Shown in pieces: positions 40,885 to 52,761 of a stretch of 64,000 nucleotides of DNA (position 1 is the first letter of the stretch; the number at the start of each line of letters is the position of its first letter). This DNA is from Phlebopus portentosus (lineage: Eukaryota; Basidiomycota; Agaricomycetes; Boletales; Boletinellaceae): contig JAYXKI010000006.1 in the NCBI GenBank assembly GCA_037892935.1, positions 248,001-312,000 on the forward strand. The letters are read 5' to 3'. The translations under genes were made by a program, and so were the position numbers. A model generated the notes under the pieces. It was not told the origin of the DNA. It saw nothing but the letters and a program-made list of their open reading frames with translations, and did not search any database.

Positions 40885-42718
40885 TGTAGACTATCAAACT
40901 CTCCTAGATAGGGACAAAGGCAGCGGCGGCGGCGGCATTCGACCACAGGGAGGCGATGTCAAAGGTGTCGAGAGGAAAAAGGGGAGGTCCTACCAGATCT
41001 ACAGACTACCTACAGGCTTTCAGAAGCGACACTCAGCTCAGATGCACAAGGATCTGGCCGTTAGGCAGATCCGCCGCGCCTTCGAATAACCCGCCGCGGC
41101 GATACGGTCTTTGACGGCTGAATAGGGATCACCGAGTCCGACTGAACCGGCGAAGGGGTCGCAGCAGCGGACTGGATGCGGCGCTGCTGGAGGTTCGCAC
41201 CAGTGCAATTCTGCCCAGTAGTCGGGGAGATAATGTCGGAACGACACAGAGAAGGCGGGGGTGAGAGAGGGTCAACACCACTTGAAAGGGTAGTAGTGTC
41301 AGCAGTGGAACAACGCGGAGGCGGCGAACAGTGGGAGACTGGATTCAGACGAAAAGAGGCACCGGCGCCGGCGGTAGCGGCGAACACAAGAAGAGTGACA
41401 GCTGCGTCGAGACGTCGAGGAAGTATGACAGATGCCTAGAAGAGTGATGGCTGCATCGAGGTGTTGAGGAAGAATCACAAACGATCTGAACTGAGCGGCG
41501 GCGAGGAAATATAGAAGGAGGCCTCAGGCGCAGGGAGAAATCGAAGATCGTGGGATTGGTTACTAGAGGAGTGACGGCTGCGTCGGGACGTGGAGGAGGA
41601 ATCCCAAATGCTCCGGACCGAGCAGTGGCGGAGGATCGAGAGAGAGGGACGGCGATGCAGAAATAAGTGGGAAATCCCTGGAGAGATTACTAGAAGAGCG
41701 ACAGCTGCACAGAAGGGAGATGTCCAGGGCGGCGAATGAGCTCAGCGGCTTCTGCCCTGTGAGATCCGAGGCCACGCCGTCAGGACAGGATCGGCGAGAG
41801 CACGTGACCGGGAGTTTGCCCGATCCGGCTGTCAGGTTCTCTGTATATACTGGTTTCTTGAAAGAGGCTTCTTTACTTGTGGTTGGTCTCTAGTAACTGC
41901 GTTCTAGAGTGTATATGTGCTGCTTTTTAGGATAGGTACATGCTCTCTATATATACTATGAGTCCTTGATAAGAAATATCACTTAAAGCGGTGGGCGGCG
42001 AGGCGTGACAGGCGTGCCGCGACGGCGGGGGCCGCCGCCGAGATGTGCCGCCAAGCCACCAAGACCTAGGGGCGCCCCAATCGGAACAGCGGAGTGCTGG
42101 TACGTCGTGTCAAACGTCGGGGCCGTTTGGATCGGTCAGAGCGCGCTCTATATGGATCTGACATGCCAAGGGGTCGAATAAAACTAAAAGGGGGAATATA
42201 CGGACGGCCGCCGGGCGCGTTACCATGCTCGGCGTACAATGTGGGATGATAAGAATATGAAACAATCAACGAAATGGATCTGAGATTGGCTATCGTTCAC
42301 CCAGCCGGCGCGGCGGCGGGCATACACCTCCGCGATGGTGCAATATACATCCGCCGCAGCGTGTCCGGCCGCCGTGCGAGCATTTCCGAAGCCCGGAGTC
42401 ACCGGATTCGGCGGAACTGTTCTTGAGAGAGGCTGGAGAAGGGGAACTAGGATTTGGTCGACGGGGGGACAAGGTGATCATAAGATAGGAGTGGAGGCGT
42501 CGCTGCCGGTTCGTATGGTCGGTGGCGGCGGTGGCGCGGGTGCTGTTCCTAGGCCGTCGAAGGTCCGGCGGCCGCTGACCAGGCTGTATTATGTGTAATG
42601 GCGGCAAAGGCTGGTTTGCTGACAATAGTACGCGGGGTGTCTTGGGTATGGCGTAGAGGAGTACAGCCCTTACAGGCCTGTGCCGCTGGACCGGTACAGG
42701 TTAGTGCAGCGCACTACA
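40885..42718 (-). repeat. Gyp2 5' LTR
   Basis: 1834 bp, the same length as the 3' LTR, with conserved termini and TATA-like element (~41945-41956). The right flank gcac completes the target duplication, after which Copia-A pol resumes. Confidence 0.9.
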
Positions 42719-43544
42719 GCACTCTATCAGTCTGTCACAAAGACAGCATATTATTGATGTGCTAGAGCGCTTCAGCATGAGCAACTGTGGCACTGTTACT
42801 ACTCCTCTCCCTGAGCAGAAGCTCAGCAAGGACATGGCTCCTAAGACCCCTGCAGAGACTGAATACATAAAGCAGGTGCCCTACAAGCAATTGGTTGGTG
42901 CACTCATATATTTGGCCATTGCTACTAGGCCAGATATTATCTATGCAGTTAGTGTCTTAGGACGCTTCAGTTCTAATCCTGGTCCAGTTTATTGGAAGGC
43001 AGCAAAGCATCTATGTCGCTATCTGCAGAGTACAAAAGTTTTCAGATTGACTTATACATCTGATCCTAAGTCCTCTGAGCTGTTTACTATCTTCTGTGAT
43101 GCTGACCATAGAGAAAATGAGGATAACAGATGGTCCACAAGTGGGATGGTTGTCAAGATAGGAACTGGTGCTATCAGCTGGGCTAGCAAGTTGCAGCTCT
43201 TTGTCACTCTATCTACCACTAAAGCAGAATATATTGCTGCTGTTAGTGTAGAATAAGAGATTATGTGGCTGAGAAATCTCTTTACAGAGTTTGGCTACAA
43301 ATTTGATGCACCCTCTTCTCTGTACATTGATAACCAGTCTGCTCTGTCTGTGGCAAACAATCCTGAGCATCATGGATGCATGAAACACCTAGATCTGCAC
43401 TTCTACTGGTTGAGAGATGTTGTAGAGGCTGGTCATATCAGAGTGCATTACTTGCCCATTCAGACCATGCCAGCAGACATTATGACCAAAGCACTAAGCA
43501 GAGTAAAGGTGCAGGAGATGTGTAAGATGCTGGGATTATGTTGA
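42719..43544 (+). pseudogene. Copia-A pol, third part (end of RT and RNase H)
   Basis: It resumes at S-L-S-Q-R-Q in the RT connection and runs through the RNase H: F-C-D-A-D-H, S-T-T-K-A-E-Y (Copia-D has E-A-E-Y), D-N-Q-S-A, A-D-I-M-T-K, ending M-L-G-L-C-stop at 43544. A TAA at ~43255 replaces the glutamine of G-Q-E-I. It is less damaged than the gag part. Confidence 0.9.
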
Positions 43545-43571
43545 AGGAAGAAGTGTCAGATCAGGGGAGAG

Positions 43572-43823
43572 TGTTAGAAGTGTGATTCTGACACTCTTAG
43601 TATTTTGTAGTTTATTATTCTGTTTATATTCTTCCTTATGTCCGCTTTCTTGATCATGTGATGCTTATGTAATCTCCTGTAAAAGCGGCACAGTCCATTA
43701 GTGAGTACTCTACATCAAGTGTACTCATCACTGGACTCAGGTATGTAGTTAGACTGCTAATATACATCAAGTGTACTCACCACTGGACTCAGTGGTCCCT
43801 TGCTGGATTTGTGTAATCTAACA
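43572..43823 (+). repeat. Copia-A 3' LTR
   Basis: 252 bp, preceded by the purine tract GGGGAGAG; the end CTAACA is followed by ggtca, the target duplication. Confidence 0.9.
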
Positions 43824-43828
43824 GGTCA

Positions 43829-44155
43829 GCAGTAATAAATTGGCAGTGGTAATTACTGGTCAGCAGTGTTAAGTAGTCCATAGGGTTACGTACTTGTGGT
43901 GTGCTTCTTAGATGCCTGTGTATTGCCATTGATGCTTATAACTGTTGCCTTGGTTGCGTGAATAGTAGTTTAGCTCCAGTGACTGCTAGCCTGTTACTAG
44001 TCACATTTAGAATGCTGATTCTAAGGATCTGCCAATTGTGTCAATCTTCATGCAAGTTTTTGAGTAGATCCTTTCAATATCTGAGCCCCCCTTATTATGC
44101 TGCCACTGTGATCTCCACTGCTTCAGCACTGCCATCACTCTCCTACTAGTCTGTG
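43829..44155. other. Unassigned DNA, right side of the Copia-A target
   Basis: It continues 18987-20783. No gene or repeat recognised. Confidence 0.5.
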
Positions 44156-44647
44156 TGTAAGGACTCAGACATTTCATTTTATTTTCTTATATCATCATCC
44201 ATTTTATTTATTGATCTTTGCATTATTAGTTTCTTCTTACTAATTCTGTTCTCTCCATTATAGCTTATTCATCTTCAGTCATCCACTATAACTAAATCTG
44301 TTTCTTCTGACTAAGACACTCACTAATCACTCTACTCCTTTGACATGTGATTTCTTATTAGAGTAGACCTTTTACATGCTTGAAGTCTATATAAGTAGAT
44401 AGTTTGACTCTTTTATTTCCTTGTCTTTCTATTCTACTTACCTTCACTGTAATTTAGGTATCTACTCTTATATTCCTTATTAGTTGAATTCTACTTACCT
44501 TCACTGCAATTTAGTATGCAATAGCTTAAGCTTAAAGTTTATCTTAGATGCTTATTAGTCATAATAACTTTAGGTTTAACTCATTGTTGCTTATTTGTTA
44601 TTGTGTTAGCCTGTCTTAGATCAATCCTTCAATTTGTCCACCTAATA
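44156..44647 (+). repeat. Gyp3 LTR, second copy (5' LTR)
   Basis: It has the same motif order as 18492-18986: TGTAAGGACT, TTTTCTTATATCATCATCC, TATATAAGTAGATAG, CTACTTACCTTCACT. It ends near CCTAATA. Gag of the same family follows downstream, so this is a 5' LTR. Confidence 0.75.
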
Positions 44648-45424
44648 TAATAGAAAGACCTTCCATTGGCTTACACCCAACTCCGTCATTGTCGAGTGCT
44701 TGCCTGTGACATGTCTTCTGAAATATATCTTTAAAGAATAATGCTGAATGAAATCTAGTTAACCCCATACAAATAATAAACCTCTATCTAGCCTGTTAGG
44801 ATCTGATCAATTCTGACATGTTCCAATATACTCTCATTTACAATAACCAATCACACCACTGTGACTTCTACTCACTACCAAACCTGTTATCAACCCTATC
44901 ATTGTCCATATGTAAAGTCGAAGCAGTTTATTATTCTCTGGACAGACATATAAGAACAGATCTACTTAGCCAACATTGACCTAAATGATATAGTCTCTGC
45001 TCAGAATCAAAGTAGCAAGTTAGTCCTCATTTGTATTGATGGACCTCTCCCTTTCAATTGTCAATGTGGTGCTCTAAATTAGTCTTTGGTGAAATTAGTA
45101 CTAGATATTCTCGTGGGTAATATATAGAGTCTAGTCATCAACAAGCATCTTGTTCATCATCTACCTTGGAGCCTTCCAAGTAATCATTAATTCTAAAAAT
45201 GAGCTAAACATTCGAGATTAGGCTCATATAAATAACATCCCACTCTCATTCTACCCCCAGCCTATCAAGGTAGATCTAACTAATACACAATAAGTAGCCC
45301 TTCTCACAAACATTAGTTAAAGTGTGTCAAAAGGACATTACATTGTCAAAGCAGGAGATCAAGTCTTCAATACTTACTGGGACGAGGTATCTCAGCACTG
45401 GTTCTCCCAAAGAAACATCTTCTA
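44648..45424. other. Gyp3 leader and degraded start
   Basis: AT-rich, no open frame of note, no clear tRNA primer site. Some chromoviruses are self-primed; that was not testable here. Confidence 0.35.
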
Positions 45425-47608
45425 GTGGGCACTAAGAAAAGCAGATGATAAAGACAACTTTTCTCCATCTACACCATTGACAACTGTGATGCCATTACCT
45501 AAAGTGACAACTTCAGCCCCTTCTATCATACACTCCATATTGTTTATAGAACCTGCTTCTCTTATCATCAGTGAAAGTATAGGAGAAGAGACACCCACAA
45601 TATTATTCACAAGAGAACAGCTGCAGAACCTAGGCACTGCAATTGGGCTGGCTATACAGGCAGCAAGTGACAATATGCCAAAGTCATCTAAGAGGGTCAG
45701 TATAGCAAAACTGCACAATTTCTCAGAAGGTGATGACTACATCAATTTTAGATACGAGCTTCAACTGTACATCCAGTTGTGTAAGTCAGACTTTGCGATA
45801 GACTATAGCAAGATAATATTTGTATTGTCATACCTGAAGAGAGGAAGTGCAGTATTGTGGGTGGAAAATTACACTAACTACACACCTACTATAGATGGTC
45901 ATTTGGTATTTGCACATTTTTAGGAAGCCTTTCTAAAAGAGCTTGACATCTCATTCAATAACCTGAGTTATAATCAAAAGGCCTTTGAAAAGATTGAAAG
46001 AATGTATCAAGGTGATGAAGATGCTGACAAGTTCTTCAACATGTTTGATATTCAATGCACCTATGCCAGACTGACAGAGAGAGTGCATGATGACTGGCTG
46101 ATCAGCTGTCTCAAGAGGGCATTGAATGCAAAAGTTGTCAAGAGAGTCATGTGTCTTCATGATGAGCTGAGGACATATAAGGACTTTAGAGTAGCAGCTA
46201 TAAACGTAGACTGAATTGAATGTCAGATCAAGCTTTGCTAAATGATGCAGATGAAATGCGAGTTCAACAGTTTTAAGAGCAATGCTAGTACCACAGCCTA
46301 GATATCTAGTACAGTAACAGTTCACCCAGCCTTACATCTCAAATTCACCACCTTTCCCTCAAGCTAATCATCATGACACAACAGAAGTAATATATAGAGG
46401 AATGGGTCAACCAATAGATATTGCTATGAACTAAGTATATGTGTATTGCACATGCTATAAATGTGGCTAAGTAGGCCACTTCATTAGAGATTGTCCACGC
46501 AGTTATAAAGCAATCTATGCTATTATCACAGTCTTCATTCCAGAAGACAGGGTGACACTCTTTAAAGAGCTTGACAAAGCAAAAGAATCCTCCTTTAAAG
46601 ACATTGACATGCAAGCAGTACTGACTGAGCTGAAAGAATTAGTTGATGGTGAGGGTTTTCCAGAAGACCAGATGTAGATATTAGAATGACTGGTCAACTT
46701 GCTAAAGGACTTCTTTCATTGGACTTGTTAAAATATAATTGTCCCAGTGTACAATATATAGATGCAAATATAAGCAACAGTCTTACTCTTCAAAGAATCC
46801 TTACTAATGTGCTGCCAGATAATCCTAAAGAAGATGACAATAATCTTGATGTCTATAAAGATTTGTTTATCAGAAGGATGAATGTGCAAGGAGGTAATTC
46901 AAATAAGTTGAGGGCAGATGAGTGGATTCAAACTGCTATAAAAAATGAGGTTGTGATAGAAGAACCTTACTGTAAGAACATTGTTGCTCAGATGGACAAT
47001 GCTGAAGTAGTGTGGGATATTGTTGGCAGATGTGCAGCTGAGGTATGGCATAAAGAAATTGAAGAGGGCAGCTCAGACAAAGAATGTTTTCATTAGGAAA
47101 GCAGATGAAAAAGAACTTGATGCATTTGTTAGCATTACACATCTAGAAATCATGAATAATGACAAAGTAGATGCATTAAACCCTACTAGAGAAGATGAAT
47201 ACCTTATCGATGTGTACATACTGATTGACTCTAGGTGTACTGGCTCTTGCATTGACAAAGGTTTTATCAAATGCTATAGTTATCCAATATAAAGATATAT
47301 TTAATCTTTGCTAGTTTTCAATGCTAATGGAATAAGCAATAATGGTAGACCGATCAAAGAATATATGGTCGTGTGCATGATCTTTAGAAAACATGAAGAA
47401 GAGATCAGACTAGTGATAATATCACTTACATCAAGTAACATCTTCCTTGATCATAACTGGCTACAGAAATATAACCAAGAGATTGACTGGAAGATAGGCA
47501 AGATTGATTTTATGCATTGCCTAGATGAATATGCTTTGGTGCTGTTGAAAGAGGAGATTGATAATAATTATGTGTAGAATGTGCAGATGAAGGAAGTGGT
47601 AAAGTGGC
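45425..47608 (+). pseudogene. gag: Gyp3 gag and protease (decayed chromovirus, truncated)
   Basis: It holds a capsid-like domain (F-R-Y-E-L-Q-L-Y-I, I-I-F-V-L-S-Y-L-K-R-G-S-A, W-V-E-N-Y, ~45740-45880), then F-F-N-M-F-D and W-L-I-S-C-L-K. The zinc knuckle C-Y-K-C-G-stop-V-G-H-F-I-R-D-C (46453-46494) has CAA turned into TAA. The protease reads L-I-D-S-R-C-T-G-S (~47220), with arginine in place of the D-S-G glycine. Several more stops are present. It is cut at 47608 by the Copia-B LTR before the RT. Confidence 0.8.
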
Positions 47609-47860
47609 TATTAGATCACACAAATCCAGCAAGGGACCACTGAGTCCAGTGGTGAGTACACTTGATGTATATTAGCAGTCTAACTATATACCTGAGTCCA
47701 GTGGTAAGTACACTTGATGTAGAGTACTCACCAATGGACTGTGCCGCTTTTACAGGAGATTATATAAGCATCACATGATCAAGAAAGCAGACATAAGGAA
47801 AAATATAAACAGAATAATAAACTACAAAATACTAAGAGTGTCAGAATCACACTTCTAACA
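47609..47860 (-). repeat. Copia-B 3' LTR
   Basis: 252 bp, minus orientation; its terminal TGTTAG is mutated to TATTAG. The polypurine tract (CCCCCC on plus) follows at 47862. The 5' end of Copia-B lies outside the window, so its target duplication is not visible. Confidence 0.85.
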
Positions 47861-47887
47861 CTCCCCCCTGATCTGACACTTCTTCCT

Positions 47888-49965
47888 TCAACATAATCCC
47901 AGCATCTTACACATCTCCTGCACCTTTACTCTGCTTAGTGCTTTGGTCATAATGTCTGCTAGCATGGTCTGAGTGGGCAAGTAATGCACTTTGATATGAC
48001 CAGCCTCTACAACATCTCTCAACCAGTAGAAGTGCAGATCTAGGTGTTTCATGCGTCCATGATGCTCAGGATTGTTTGCCACAGACAGAGCAGACTGGTT
48101 ATCAATGTACAGAGAAGAGGGTGCATCAAATTTGTAGCCAAACTCTATAAAGAGATTTCTCAGCCACATAATCTCTTATCCTACACTAACAGCAGCAATG
48201 TATTCTGCTTCAGTGGTAGATAGAGTCACAAAGGGCTGCAACTTGCTAGCCCAGCTGATAGCACCAGTTCCCATCTTGACAACTATTCCACTTGTAGACT
48301 ATCTGTTATCCTCATTTCCTCTATGGTCAGCATCACAGAAGGTAGTAAACAGCTTAGAGGACTTAGGATTAGGTACATAAGTCAACCTGAAATCCTTTGT
48401 ACTCTACAGATAGCAACATAGATGCTTTGCTGCCTTCCAATGAACTAGACCAGGATTAGAACTGAAACGTCCCAAGACACCAACTGCATAAGCAATATCT
48501 GGCCTAGTAGCAATAGCCAAAAATATGAGTTCACCAACCAATTGCTTGTAGGGCACCTGCTTTATGTATTCAGTCTCTGCAGGGGTCTTAGGAGCTATGT
48601 CCTTGCTGAGCTTATGCTCAGGGAGAGGAGTAGTAACAGTGCCACAGTTGCTCATGCTGAAGCGCTCTAGCACATCAATAATATACTGTCTCTGTGATAG
48701 ACTGATAGAGTGCTTGGAGCGGTCTTTCTAAATATGGACTCCTAGCAGGAATGAGGTTGAGCCCAACTCATGCAGTTTAAAGTGCTTGGCCAGTTCATCT
48801 CTGACAGACTCATACTGCTACTTAGACTTTACAGCAATGGTCATGTCATCAACATAGACTGGAATGATGATGCGCACTTCATCTCTGCTGTACACCCAAA
48901 TACTGTAATTACAGCGCACTAACTTGAAGCCCATGCTCTTCATCACTGAATCAAGCTTCTTGTACTATTGGTGGCCAGCCTGCTTAAGGCCATAAATTGA
49001 CTTGATCAGCTTGAGAACAAATCCAGGGCCAAAGTAGTCCTCAAATCCTTCAGGCTGGTTCATGTAGACATCATGCTCCATCTTACCATTGGGAAAAGCA
49101 GTAGAGATATCAATACTATACAGCTCAAGGTCTTCAAATGTAGCTATTGCCAGGATGGCTCTAAGTGCAGCTCACTTGGCTGTAGGGGCAAACACCTGAG
49201 AGAACTCAAGACCTGGTTGCTGAGAGAAGCCCTTGGCTACCAGCCTTGCCTTGTACCTGTCTACAGATCTATCTGCCTTACGCTTGAGCTTAAATACTCA
49301 TCTGCATCCAATGGGCTTTCTGCCAGGAGGTAGTCTGACTGGTTCAAATGTGCCATTCTCAATCAGACTGATAAATTCCTCCATGGCTGCTTTCTCTTAG
49401 AGGTCTGCATCAGGACGTTCTTTGATGTCCTTCCACTAATAGGGTTTAGAACTGATGTGTTACACATCTTGTGTAGAGAATACATGCTCAGCACAATTAG
49501 ATGACTGAAATGCATATTCTAGAGCATCTTCATAAGATAGATAGATGTTCTCTAGTCCTGTATTAGCACCAAAATCTATTAGGCCAACAAATATCAGTGC
49601 TTCAGCTTGCAACTCCTCTTCTGACATGATGTCCAGTTTATCAGGTGAGTTACTGTCTATCTCAATATCCTGCTCTGGCTGCTCTACAATATCTAGCTGA
49701 GCTACAGAGTCAGTATTAGAAGCAGTGTCAGGTGTAGTGTCAGATACAGTTAGCTCTACTGAGTTGAAGTTGAAGCGCTGTAGTAGAATAGGGGAGCCTG
49801 GCACACATCTGGGAAGGTGCTGTTCAACATAGTCTACATCCCACCAGCCAGTGGTGTGATGTCTAATAGGTCTCCATATTAGATCTGGCCACCAGGAAGA
49901 AGCAGGCCTTTGTTTCTTTGAGGCCTGCTCAGATAGCAGTAGTGAAGTAGTGTGTTCACACTTTA
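47888..49965 (-). pseudogene. Copia-B pol, C-terminal part (RT and RNase H)
   Basis: Colinear with Copia-D from the acidic linker to the C-terminal M-L-G-L-C. Stops at glutamine and tryptophan codons include TAA at the G-Q-E-I site (~48180), TAG or TGA in place of the tryptophans in A-K-W-A-A, C-R-W-V-F and H-Q-W, and a lost glutamine before P-E-G-F. Interrupted at 49965 by Copia-C; the upstream half resumes at 62329. Confidence 0.9.
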
Positions 49966-50217
49966 TGTTAGAAGTGTGATTCTGACACTCTTAGTATTTT
50001 GTAGTTTATTGTTCTGTTTATATTCTTCCTTATGTCCGCTTTCTTGATCATGTGATGCTTATGTAATCTCCTGTAAAAGCGGCACAGTTCATTGGTGAGT
50101 ACTCTACATCAAGTGTACTTACCACTGGACTTAGGTATGTAGTTAGACTGCTAATATACATCAAGTGTACTCACCACTGGACTTAGTGGTCCCTTGCTGG
50201 ATTTGTGTGTTCTAACA
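49966..50217 (+). repeat. Copia-C 5' LTR
   Basis: 252 bp, two internal blocks. The 3' LTR of the same element has only 200 bp, so the two LTRs diverged by loss of one block. Confidence 0.9.
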
Positions 50218-51402
50218 GGTTATGAGCCTTGAGCTCTAGCTGTCTGCACTGCCGTATTTTTGAGTTTTTGGGTTTGGAGAGCTGCTGCTGTTGTCAGAGA
50301 AGCTTTTGATGTTCTGGACTAGCCTTTTGGTGTGTTCCTAGTGTTCCCATCATCTTCTGCACCCTTCTGTGCAGTTTCCACAGTCCTAGAGCCCTCTGCC
50401 TTCTTCTTTGGCCTTTATTAGTGCTAAATCTCCCCAAAACTCCACTGCTTGATTGCTCCACAACCGTCCAGCCGTTTTTGACGCCCTTCGGCACGTTTAC
50501 TCGGCCCATATAGGCCTACTGTCCTGCCGAGTTTCAGCTCGATCTGTTGCGATTTGACACCGCTATAGCCCTATCACTTTTGGCTATTTTCAAAGTTACA
50601 TTGCCTATCCCGGGTGAACCGCTGATCCGTTTCTCACGAAATTTGGCACGTCTATTCGGCCTATTTCCGCGTTCCCTGTCGCGAAGTTTCAGCCAAATTG
50701 GTCAAGAACTCGCCGACTTATTGAAGGATCTTTGTTTTGCACCCCATTTTGGCAACTTTCGATTTTCTCGGCAACCGCTGATTCGATCCGGACACCTTTT
50801 GGTGTGCATACGGTCCCCATACCTGTGCATACTTCCACTAAGTTTCAGCTTGAGCGGCCGCGGTTTAACTGTGCTGTGGGCTATTCTTGTGCTGACGGAA
50901 ATCATTGATTGCTGCCGATCTGCTGATACGATCTGCGTGCTCTTTGCACCGTTCGATTTCGCTCGTCGTCCTCTATTTGCGTGCCAATTTGCGCACCGTT
51001 CTGCCCATCCGTTCCCTCTCTGTGCTGCATTTTGTGTCTGGCAGCTCTGGTGTTAATTAGTGTGTGGCTCCACACTGTTGTTGGATCAGCCTAGCCTACA
51101 GACTGTGAAGCTTGCCTGCCCGGCCTTAGTTCGCTGGTTGTAGTTACTCTTTGAGTGTCTACTTAAGCCTAGAGCCTCTCTCAGTTAGCGGTGCCTGCGG
51201 GGTCTTAGCAGACCAACAGACCAGCACTGTCTTGCGGCAAATCTGTGTATACTTCAGTGACTGTAGAAGACTGCACTGGTTGGCATTGATCTGTCACCTC
51301 CAGGCATAAATTTGTTAGCGCTCTCTCCCTCATTGCTCCCTTACTACTTATTTCTTCTAAGCATCATCTGTCCACTCTCATCCACACCTCATTTCAACTA
51401 TC
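50218..51402 (+). other. Copia-C 5' leader (1185 bp) with primer-binding site and three ~155-bp modules
   Basis: GGTTATGAGCC (50218-50228) is the initiator-tRNA-Met half-tRNA site. GTTTCAGC recurs at 50531, 50686 and 50842, each within a similar module that also carries a variant of AACCGCTGATCCG and GGCACG. The modules keep one frame open for ~169 codons (50547-51056), also in Copia-D, but the frame starts with TTG, not ATG. Role unknown: packaging, translation control or a cryptic protein. Confidence 0.7.
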
Positions 51403-52530
51403 ATGTCTGATCCTGTCACCTCTGAGACGCTATCCACTATTACTAAGCTCAATAATAGCAATTACTCTGTCTGGAAGCATGATATGCGTGCTGCACTTCA
51501 AGTCAAGAAGTTGTGGCGCCTGACCTCTGGTCAGGAAGCTAAGCCTAGTGCTCCAGCAGAGGCTGTCCAGCTCTGGGAAGAGAAGGCTGAGCAAGCTGCA
51601 GGCCTGATCTATCAGAGAATTGAGCATAGCATGCAGGTTATGGTGCAGGACTACATGGATGATCCAGTCAAGATGTGGACTGAGCTTCAGAAGATCAATG
51701 AGCAGGACAACCCAGCTGCGCGCTTTAATGCCTATGATGAGTTCTTCAACATCACCAAGAAGGAAGATGAGTCCCTCACCAATCTGGTGAGCAGGGTTGA
51801 GCTAGCACTGCACAAGATCAGAAGCACTCGTTCTAGCACCCTCAAACTTGAGGAGTTTGAGAATGAGCTTGCATGTGCATGTCTGATTCGTGCTCTTCCT
51901 GAGGACTATGCTTCCTTTCGCTCTGCAGTGCTCCTTATGAAGGAATTCAAGTGGAATAACCTTAAGGAGGCATTTGCCCAAGAGCAGCAGAACCGTCAAG
52001 AGCGCATTCAGCTTCAGCCCCAGGCCATGTTCACATCCACTAGTAGTGCTGTAAAGCCTATCTCCTCTCAAGGTGTCACTTGCACCTTCTGTGGTATTCC
52101 TAAGCACACAGAGGAGAACTGCTATATGAAGCAGGCAGCTTCTAAGGATGCACATGTTAGGGCTAAGAAGAACAGGGAAGAGAAGAGGAGGAAGGGCAGG
52201 AAGGGCCAGAAGGCCCATGTTGCTCAACAAGATGAATCTGCTGAATCTGCTGAATTTGCTGGCAATGCAAGTGCTCTTGACTACACCAATCCCCATTCAC
52301 CTCTTATCCCAGATGCAGGAACTGACTGGATTGCTGACACAGGTGCCACTTGCCACATGACTCCACATTGTCATTGGTTCACCAAATACTCAACAAATCA
52401 CACCCCTATTCGTTTAGCCAACAACCAAGTTATTTATTCAGTTGGCATTGGCACAGTGCGCTTTCAGCCTGTAGTTGGTGGCAAACCTGGACAGTTACTT
52501 GAATTTGAGTGTGTACTTCATGTTCCTGAT
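51403..52530 (+). pseudogene. gag: Copia-C gag-protease part (open frame of 376 codons before the Copia-D insertion)
   Basis: It starts MSDPVTSETL and is almost identical to Copia-D: gag_2-type N-terminus (N-Y-S-V-W-K), zinc knuckle C-T-F-C-G-I-P-K-H-T-E-E-N-C, protease W-I-A-D-T-G. There is no stop in this stretch. The frame rejoins perfectly at 58699 (V-P-D then L-R-N-N) once Copia-D and one ctgat are removed. Confidence 0.85.
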
Positions 52531-52734
52531 TGTTTGATCACACAAATCCAGCAAGGGACCACTGAGTCCAGTGGTGAGTACACTTGATGTGTATTAGCAG
52601 TCTAACAATGGACTGTGCCGCTTTTACAGGAGATTACATAAGCATCACATGATCAAGAAAGCGGACATAAGGAAGAATATAAACAGAACAATAAACTACA
52701 AAATACTAAGAGTGTCAGAATCACACTTCTAACA
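52531..52734 (-). repeat. Copia-D 3' LTR
   Basis: 204 bp, starts TGTTTGATCACAC, base-for-base identical to 58490-58693. It lacks one of the internal blocks of the 252-bp form. The polypurine tract GGGGGGAG (minus) lies at 52735-52742. Confidence 0.95.
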
Positions 52735-52761
52735 CTCCCCCCTGATCTGACACTTCTTCCT

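Larger units (their letters stand above)
26394..42718 (-). mobile_element. Gyp2: 16.3-kb Ty3/gypsy element with two accessory genes
   Basis: Two 1834-bp LTRs (26394-28227 and 40885-42718) and a 4-bp target duplication gcac (26390-26393 and 42719-42722) delimit it. On the minus strand the order is 5' LTR, primer site, gag-protease, pol, convergent accessory gene (on plus), sense ORF311, polypurine tract, 3' LTR. Subtracting the Gyp1 solo LTR leaves ~14.7 kb, of which ~5.9 kb lies between pol and the 3' LTR. It is related to Gyp1 in pol, primer site and architecture. Confidence 0.9.
20784..43823 (+). mobile_element. Copia-A: degenerate Ty1/copia element with nested insertions
   Basis: It is bounded by 252-bp LTRs (20784-21035 and 43572-43823) and a perfect 5-bp target duplication ggtca (20779-20783 and 43824-43828). 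Removing the inserts at 21984-22235, 25818-26025 and 26394-42718 leaves an element of about 6.2 kb colinear with intact Copia-D. The polyprotein carries dozens of transition mutations. Confidence 0.9.
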
